Assembly: GCF_027286325.1 (NCBI RefSeq) | Contig: NZ_CP114588.1 | Coordinates: forward strand, 682,001 to 746,000 | Reading direction: 5' to 3' | From: Salinivibrio kushneri | GTDB taxonomy: Bacteria > Pseudomonadota > Gammaproteobacteria > Enterobacterales > Vibrionaceae | DNA: 64,000 bases | The notes under the pieces: model-generated | Databases searched by the model: none | What the model saw: the letters and a program-made list of their open reading frames with translations, nothing else | What the model was told of the DNA's origin: nothing | Shown: positions 59,419 to 64,000 of the stretch, piece after piece | Position numbering within the stretch: position 1 is the first letter of the stretch | How the letters are laid out: each line of letters starts with the position of its first letter | Made by a program: the position numbers and the translations under genes

Positions 59419-60101
59419 TGTTCCACCTCGCACAGATTGGTGACATAGGTTGAATATATCCAATCCAACTGGTCAAGAATAGTCTCTTTACCACAAATAG
59501 GCGCATTGCCGATCGCGCTGGCAAGCATGTCTTGGCTAAATGCTGACAAGAGAGCGGCGCTGGTGGCGATATGGCTGATATGCCAAGGCTCTCTCGCAAC
59601 CCCACCTTTATCTTCTGCATAAGGAAGGAAGAATCCCCATTTGGGGGCATGCACCTTGAGCCACTGAGAAAACTCGGCTTGAGGGCCATCATCATATTCC
59701 GGCGGCGTTAACGCCAACGTTTGATCCGGCCCCAGTGCACGCTTGTCATACACGTCTAAGTCTGTGCCCCAATGGTGGCGGCTTGCCCCTGGCAAGGCTG
59801 ACCAGCGCAGTATCGCTTTGACCCGCGCTTCCTCGGACAGTGGTGACACATCTAACGGACGACTCTCAGCGTCTAACACCGGTTTTTCGCCATTAAATTT
59901 ACCGTTCCAAATGGCTAACTGACGTGCAAACGAGCGATAGCCGCTGGCTATCATGAGCGTGAACCCCGCTTGCGATGCCGCCTGTTGTAGCGCGGCAAAG
60001 TCGGCTAAAACCGCTTGGTGCAGGCAGGGCGCATTAGGCCGACTGTTAATCGGTGTGAGCGCTGAGGCGTCTTGCCCTGTGAGCTGTGCGGGTGTCGGCA
60101 T
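59406..60101 (-). CDS. M15-family D-Ala-D-Ala carboxypeptidase domain protein
   Basis: VanY-like zinc peptidase, 231 residues. SRHHWGTDLDVYD is the metal motif and EPWHIS the third ligand. No signal peptide is visible, so a cytoplasmic site or unusual export is implied. Starts at ATG overlapping the dapE stop (TGATG). Probable role is trimming D-Ala from wall peptides; substrate unproven. Confidence 0.85.
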   Translation of the reverse strand: MPTPAQLTGQDASALTPINSRPNAPCLHQAVLADFAALQQAASQAGFTLMIASGYRSFARQLAIWNGKFNGEKPVLDAESRPLDVSPLSEEARVKAILRWSALPGASRHHWGTDLDVYDKRALGPDQTLALTPPEYDDGPQAEFSQWLKVHAPKWGFFLPYAEDKGGVAREPWHISHIATSAALLSAFSQDMLASAIGNAPICGKETILDQLDWIYSTYVTNLCEVEQWNG

Positions 60102-61234
60102 CAAGGTAGTGCCTTCTCCAAGACCTTTTGATACATGTCAGTCAGCTTTTCTAAATCCGGGATGCTCACGCACTCATTTACCTTGTGGATGGTTGCATTG
60201 ACCGGGCCGAGTTCGATCACTTGCGCCCCCATTTGCGCAATAAAACGACCGTCAGAGGTTCCACCAGTAGTCAGCAGTTCCGGTGTTTGATGGTTCACCT
60301 CTTCCACCGCAGCCACCACAGCGTCCAGTAACGTACCTTTATCGGTCAAGAAAGGGTCGCCACTGTGCGTCCACTCCAGCGTGTAGTCGAGCCCGTGAGC
60401 GTCTAAAATCGAGTAAACCCGTTTTTTGATGGTTTCACTGTCCAGTTCCGTACTAAAACGGAAGTTAAACTGTGCGTGACACTCCCCAGGGATGACATTG
60501 GATGCCCCCGTGCCTGCCTCGATATTGGGGATTTGGAAGCTTGTGGGCGGGAAAAAGGCATTGCCTTTGTCCCAGAGTGTTTGCACGAGCTCGGTGAGCG
60601 CTGGCATCGTCTGATGCACCGGGTTGGTGGCAAGGTGGGGGTAGGCGACATGGCCTTGAGTGCCTTTGACGTAGAGATCCCCAGTGATGGATCCGCGACG
60701 GCCATTTTTAACCACATCACCGACATGATGGGTGCTGGACGGCTCACCCACAATACACATGTCAATCTTTTCACCGCGCGCCATTAGCGTATCAACCACA
60801 CGGGTGGTGCCATTGATAAACGGGCCTTCTTCGTCTGAGGTAATTAAGAACGCGAGCGAGCCTGAATGATCAGGGTGCTCGGCAATAAAACGCTCAACAG
60901 CCACGACCATAGCAGCCAGTGAGCCTTTCATGTCAGCAGCACCACGTCCATGGAGATGGTCATCAATCACCGTCGCTTCAAACGGTGGTGTGTGCCATTG
61001 CTCACGCGGACCAGAGGGAACCACGTCGGTGTGGCCGGCAAAGGCGAACAAAGGGCCGTCAGTGCCCCGTCTGGCCCAAAGGTTGGTGGTATCTTCGAAT
61101 ACCATGGTCTCAATGGTGAAGCCCAAGGCTTCTAATCGCGCAATCATTTGATCTTGACAGCCGGCATCTTCCGGCGTGACCGATTCTCGGTTTATCAGAT
61201 CTTTTGCTAAAGCCAGCGTGGCAGAGTCAGTCAT
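60101..61234 (-). CDS. dapE: Succinyl-diaminopimelate desuccinylase DapE
   Basis: Dinuclear zinc M20 hydrolase making LL-DAP, 377 residues. [31 protein letters not shown] and the last TGGTSDGRF are the metal/catalytic motifs. Downstream of yffB and upstream of the M15 gene, an operon of DAP and wall-peptide functions. Confidence 0.97.
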   Translation of the reverse strand: MTDSATLALAKDLINRESVTPEDAGCQDQMIARLEALGFTIETMVFEDTTNLWARRGTDGPLFAFAGHTDVVPSGPREQWHTPPFEATVIDDHLHGRGAADMKGSLAAMVVAVERFIAEHPDHSGSLAFLITSDEEGPFINGTTRVVDTLMARGEKIDMCIVGEPSSTHHVGDVVKNGRRGSITGDLYVKGTQGHVAYPHLATNPVHQTMPALTELVQTLWDKGNAFFPPTSFQIPNIEAGTGASNVIPGECHAQFNFRFSTELDSETIKKRVYSILDAHGLDYTLEWTHSGDPFLTDKGTLLDAVVAAVEEVNHQTPELLTTGGTSDGRFIAQMGAQVIELGPVNATIHKVNECVSIPDLEKLTDMYQKVLEKALP

Positions 61235-61272
61235 CGGGGGGTCCTTACAACAAAAATGAATCGGCTATCACA

Positions 61273-61617
61273 TTACGCGAAAATATCAGCGTATTGATTC
61301 TCTTTGAAGCCGAGATAATAGCTACCTTTGTGTACGAGCAATGGGCGTTTAATGATCGCAGGGTTATCGAGCATGATCGCAACTGCGCTGGCTTGGTCTA
61401 AATTGGCTTTTTGCTCATCACTCAATTGGCGGTAGGTGGTGCCACGTTTGTTGATTAATGCTTCCCAGCCGAGCTCAGCGACAAAAGTCTGCAGCATTTG
61501 TGCGTCTAAGCCATCTTTTCGGTAGTCGTGATACTGGTAGTCGATGCCTTGGTTATCCAACCACTTTAAAGCTTTTTTTAGGGTGTCACAGTTTTTAATC
61601 CCGAATACAGTTGTCAT
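61273..61617 (-). CDS. yffB: ArsC-fold protein YffB
   Basis: 114-residue ArsC/Spx-like protein with GIKNCDTLKKALKWLD. It keeps the Cys but not the full arsenate-reductase set; function unknown. Neighbour of dapE as in E. coli. Second ArsC-fold protein in this window. Confidence 0.92.
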   Translation of the reverse strand: MTTVFGIKNCDTLKKALKWLDNQGIDYQYHDYRKDGLDAQMLQTFVAELGWEALINKRGTTYRQLSDEQKANLDQASAVAIMLDNPAIIKRPLLVHKGSYYLGFKENQYADIFA

Positions 61618-61840
61618 GGTCTTATCGTGCTTGTTGGCAAAGGTTTAAGAGTGACACTGCTGGCTAATGAACGCAACACTTGGCGCGGTAGGTATGTACG
61701 TCATGCAATGGCTCAAACCGTGTGAAATGTGTGGGTAAATGCGCCTGCAGCACGTCGATTTGATGGCGTTTTGATCAAACGCAAAACCTCTTAGCAGGCG
61801 CCATGAATAATGGGATCATTCGTAATTGTTGGAGGTTCGT
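61618..61840 (+). other. yffB-HTH divergent intergenic region
   Basis: 223 bases. Contains nested inverted repeats at 61741-61801: outer GCGCCTGC / GCAGGCGC with an inner GCGTTT / AAACGC hairpin (61766-61782), 40 bases before the HTH gene. No ORF of note. Confidence 0.5.
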
Positions 61841-62119
61841 ATGGAACTCAACCCGGTATTCGCTCGGCGCTTGTATCTCGCCGCATTAGTAGAAGAAATG
61901 GAACGCCCAAACGTGCCGCGTTTAATTGAAGCGACAGGCTGGCCGCGCCGCACTATCCAGGATGTGCTCAAATCGTTGTCAGGGCTAGGCATTGATATGA
62001 CATTTATCCAAGATGGCAAGCGCCATAACGATGGTTATTACCAGCTAAAAGACTGGGGCCCGTTTCGTCGCGATTGGGTCGAGGATAAAAAGCGAGACAT
62101 TCGTTCGTATATCAATTAG
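61841..62119 (+). CDS. Small winged-helix DNA-binding protein
   Basis: 92 residues. Helices around 8-24 and 27-38 then RRTIQDVLKSLSGLG look like a recognition helix of a winged helix. Strong ribosome site GGAGG five bases upstream. Basic C-terminus. Presumed transcription regulator, target unknown. Convergent with the DUF1499 lipoprotein, overlapping by four bases. Confidence 0.7.
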   Translation: MELNPVFARRLYLAALVEEMERPNVPRLIEATGWPRRTIQDVLKSLSGLGIDMTFIQDGKRHNDGYYQLKDWGPFRRDWVEDKKRDIRSYIN

Positions 62120-62562
62120 TGATCGCCTGAAGGACGGACCAGTTTCGCCTCGACCAGTGTACGTCGAATGGCATCAGCACGCCGACGGTTTGCGCCAAAG
62201 TCGTAATAGCCAATACGAGAAGCAGAGCGAAGCGCGAGCTGGTTATCACTGAGTGAGACTTCAACATCATCGACAAAGCGCAGCACCCGAGTGGTGAAGC
62301 GTAAGTGTGCGTAGTTGTCCTGGGCTGAAACCACTTCTGCACGTGGCATGGCGGCAATCTTTTCGACGATGGTGGTAAAGGCAATATCGGTGCTAGCCAA
62401 TGACAAGGGCGCTAACTGATACTTCGCGCGCCTATCTTCTGTTGAAACACAATTAGGGCTGTCACCACAGGCAGTGACAGGCGGTTGTTTTGCCATGGGG
62501 CCTCCTTTCGAGCAGCCGAACAGTGTAAAAAGTACAATGAGGCCGAGCAGATTTTTTCCCAT
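62116..62562 (-). CDS. DUF1499 lipoprotein
   Basis: 148 residues. Lipobox LFGC near residue 17. CGDSPNCVSTEDRR is the DUF1499 motif near 30-45, and DVEVSL and RSASRIGYYDFGANRRR lie later. Function unknown. Start overlaps the DUF2956 stop by one base. Confidence 0.85.
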   Translation of the reverse strand: MGKNLLGLIVLFTLFGCSKGGPMAKQPPVTACGDSPNCVSTEDRRAKYQLAPLSLASTDIAFTTIVEKIAAMPRAEVVSAQDNYAHLRFTTRVLRFVDDVEVSLSDNQLALRSASRIGYYDFGANRRRADAIRRTLVEAKLVRPSGDH

Positions 62563-62906
62563 TATGCCCCCACGAGCGTGTAACCAATAAACCCTATCCA
62601 GCTTACGACGAGTAAAAGCCAAGGTAAACGGCTGTGCCCTTTATCCTGTGCAGTAGGCTGAGATGAAGGCGCAGGCTCGCTGGGATGTTCGACCGCCGGT
62701 GTTGGCTTTTGCTGCTTTTTACGTGCTTTATCCTGTGCGCGCGCCTTTGCTTTTTGTTCTTTTTTATACTGCGCAATCCCTTTCTCAATCCCTTGCGCGA
62801 TCAGTTTCGTCTGAGCCTTGGTTTGTCCAGGCTTTTGTGTGGCTTTGGCTACACGCATGGCGTCTTGTTGCGTCTCTGGCGAAATCGTTGTTTTTGCTTT
62901 GGCCAT
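62562..62906 (-). CDS. DUF2956 protein with C-terminal membrane segment
   Basis: 114 residues. Helical, Lys/Gln-rich body (about 1-85) with alternating basic residues, then one TM (about 93-112). GGAG five bases upstream supports the ATG. Tail-anchored arrangement. Function unknown. Upstream of the DUF1499 gene. Confidence 0.75.
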   Translation of the reverse strand: MAKAKTTISPETQQDAMRVAKATQKPGQTKAQTKLIAQGIEKGIAQYKKEQKAKARAQDKARKKQQKPTPAVEHPSEPAPSSQPTAQDKGHSRLPWLLLVVSWIGFIGYTLVGA

Positions 62907-63000
62907 GAAGGCTCCATCTAACGCTGAAAAAATGACTCCACCCAAGAATAACAAATTTTGCTTTTGCGCTTGCAGTTTTTATCGCATGTCGCCATGGTAA

Positions 63001-63477
63001 ATGCGTGACTTCTCAATCAAAAATTTTATGGACACGTTTCATCATTTCGACGACAAAGGGTATATCAAGGCACCCCAGATCGCCGTACTGTGCCTGCTAC
63101 TGTTAAGTCGCGCATGGTGGCTACTGGCGATGGCCGGTGTCAGCCGAGAGCAGGGCAGCGAGCTGCTTGCACTGGTCTATCCGGACACCTCTGCGTTTTA
63201 TCTCAGCTTAGGGATTGGCCTGGTGCCGCTTGGGCTATTACTGTTAGTGGGGAACTGCGACAAGGCGCCTGAATGGCTAACACAGCATTGGCACTTAGGT
63301 TATTGGTGGGTGTGGCTGTTGTGGACGTGGGAAGCCTATCAAGTGGCGCATACGCTCATGATGACGGGTGGGCGGTTTGATTGGTTGCTTGCCTTGCACG
63401 GGCTTTGGTTAGTGTGGGCGAGCCTTTATTGGCTGAGAAGCCAGCGCGTAAAGCACTTTTTTTATCAGTTCACATAG
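63001..63477 (+). CDS. yfeZ: DUF2919 (YfeZ-like) membrane protein
   Basis: 158 residues with four TM (about 26-46, 63-83, 96-113 and 124-143). DDKGYIKAPQIAVLCLLLLSR is typical. Aromatic-rich membrane parts. A later ATG (63028) is another possible start. Convergent with crr, in the same area as yfeZ near pts genes in enterobacteria; function unknown. Confidence 0.8.
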   Translation: MRDFSIKNFMDTFHHFDDKGYIKAPQIAVLCLLLLSRAWWLLAMAGVSREQGSELLALVYPDTSAFYLSLGIGLVPLGLLLLVGNCDKAPEWLTQHWHLGYWWVWLLWTWEAYQVAHTLMMTGGRFDWLLALHGLWLVWASLYWLRSQRVKHFFYQFT

Positions 63478-63497
63478 GCCATGCATCTAGCGGGCAT

Positions 63498-63526
63498 AAA
63501 AAAACGCAGCACGAAGCTGCGTTTTT
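63498..63526. terminator. Bidirectional terminator, yfeZ / crr
   Basis: AAAACGCAGC / GCTGCGTTTT hairpin with A and T runs on both sides. Confidence 0.9.
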
Positions 63527-63545
63527 CCTCACTAAGAAAACCGAA

Positions 63546-64000
63546 TTACTTAGTGACGCGCAATACAGATGTTTCACCCACAGTGACAGCACCAGAAAGC
63601 TTAGTCAGCTCTTTGATTTCGTCCATGTTAGAGATAACAACCGGCGTCAGCGTTGATTTGGCTTTCTCTTCGAGCATGCCCAAATCAAACTCGATCACGG
63701 TGTCACCGGCTTTCACCGTTTGACCTTCTTCCGCAATGCGCTTAAAGCCTTCGCCTTTTAGTTCGACGGTGTCGATACCAAAGTGTACGAACAGCTCAAC
63801 GCCGTCATCTGACTCAATTGAAAAAGCGTGGTTGGTTTCGAAAATCTTACCGATAGTGCCGTTAACTGGCGCAACCATCTTGTCGCCTGATGGTTTAATC
63901 GCAACACCATCACCGACGATTTTCTCAGCAAACACAACGTCAGGCACGTCTTCGATGTTGACGATCTCACCCGACAATGGGGCGATAATTTCAATGGCAC
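63546..64000 (-). CDS. crr: Glucose PTS EIIA (Crr), 5' end outside window
   Basis: Phosphoryl carrier IIA-Glc and a regulator of adenylate cyclase and inducer exclusion. About 151 codons visible; the first about 18 residues are right of the window. [13 protein letters not shown] and [15 protein letters not shown] hold the two active His. Ends [13 protein letters not shown]. ptsI and ptsH are expected further right. EIIA is the reported partner of FrsA in enterobacteria. Confidence 0.97.
   Translation of the reverse strand, partial: AIEIIAPLSGEIVNIEDVPDVVFAEKIVGDGVAIKPSGDKMVAPVNGTIGKIFETNHAFSIESDDGVELFVHFGIDTVELKGEGFKRIAEEGQTVKAGDTVIEFDLGMLEEKAKSTLTPVVISNMDEIKELTKLSGAVTVGETSVLRVTK

Overview
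This window is a chromosomal core-genome segment from a member of the Vibrionaceae. Three things support this: a complete Na+-pumping respiratory complex (nqrABCDEF followed by apbE and nqrM), the sodium-driven flagellar stator pair pomAB, and an OmpK/Tsx-type porin. The gene order in many blocks is shared by Vibrio and E. coli (gmhA-yafJ, frsA-crl-proBA, lipA-lipB-ybeD-dacA-rlpA-mrdBA-rlmH-rsfS, holA-lptE-leuS, dapA-bamC-purC). Base composition looks close to balanced, which would suit Salinivibrio or a relative; that genus-level guess is inference. No rRNA, tRNA, CRISPR array, insertion sequence, prophage or integron was seen.

Layout. 1-5.9 kb: fadE (cut by the window edge), gmhA-yafJ, purMN and upp sharing a region with a PUR box. 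5.9-14.1 kb: dxs-ispA-xseB divergent from pomAB, then thiI, and yajL-panE. 14.2-19.4 kb: ompK, ampG-ppiA-yajG-rlmG and bolA. 19.4-27.2 kb: nqrABCDEF-apbE-nqrM, which holds the enzyme, its FMN transferase and its maturation factor. 27.2-36.7 kb: dinB facing pepD, a 700-base gap with an apparent independent small transcription unit, a purine permease with a PUR box, gpt, frsA, crl and proBA. 36.8-49.1 kb: a long minus-strand cell-wall, lipoate and ribosome block running leuS-lptE-holA-rsfS-rlmH-mrdA-rodA-rlpA-dacA-ybeD-lipB-lipA. 49.2-56.2 kb: a zinc-ribbon protein, DUF2069, WrbA-like, ArsC-like, bepA, a TusA-family protein, perM, an unassigned FAD oxidoreductase and bcp. 56.4-64 kb: dapA-bamC-purC, yffB-dapE-M15 peptidase-DUF2897, a small winged-helix protein, small envelope proteins, and the end of crr.

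Working together. Envelope biogenesis dominates: precursor synthesis (dapA, dapE, dxs/ispA for the lipid carrier), elongation machinery (mrdA, rodA, rlpA, dacA), muropeptide recycling (ampG), LPS transport and assembly (gmhA, lptE, bamC, bepA). Purine metabolism is the second theme: purMN, purC, upp, gpt and a purine permease, with three PurR-box-like palindromes. Sodium bioenergetics is the third, with Nqr generating and PomAB using the gradient.

Most of the window is ordinary. The most interesting unexplained element is at about 29,932-30,258: a good sigma-70 promoter, a structured leader, a 30-codon aromatic-rich ORF with a clear ribosome site and a strong intrinsic terminator, matching nothing I recognise.
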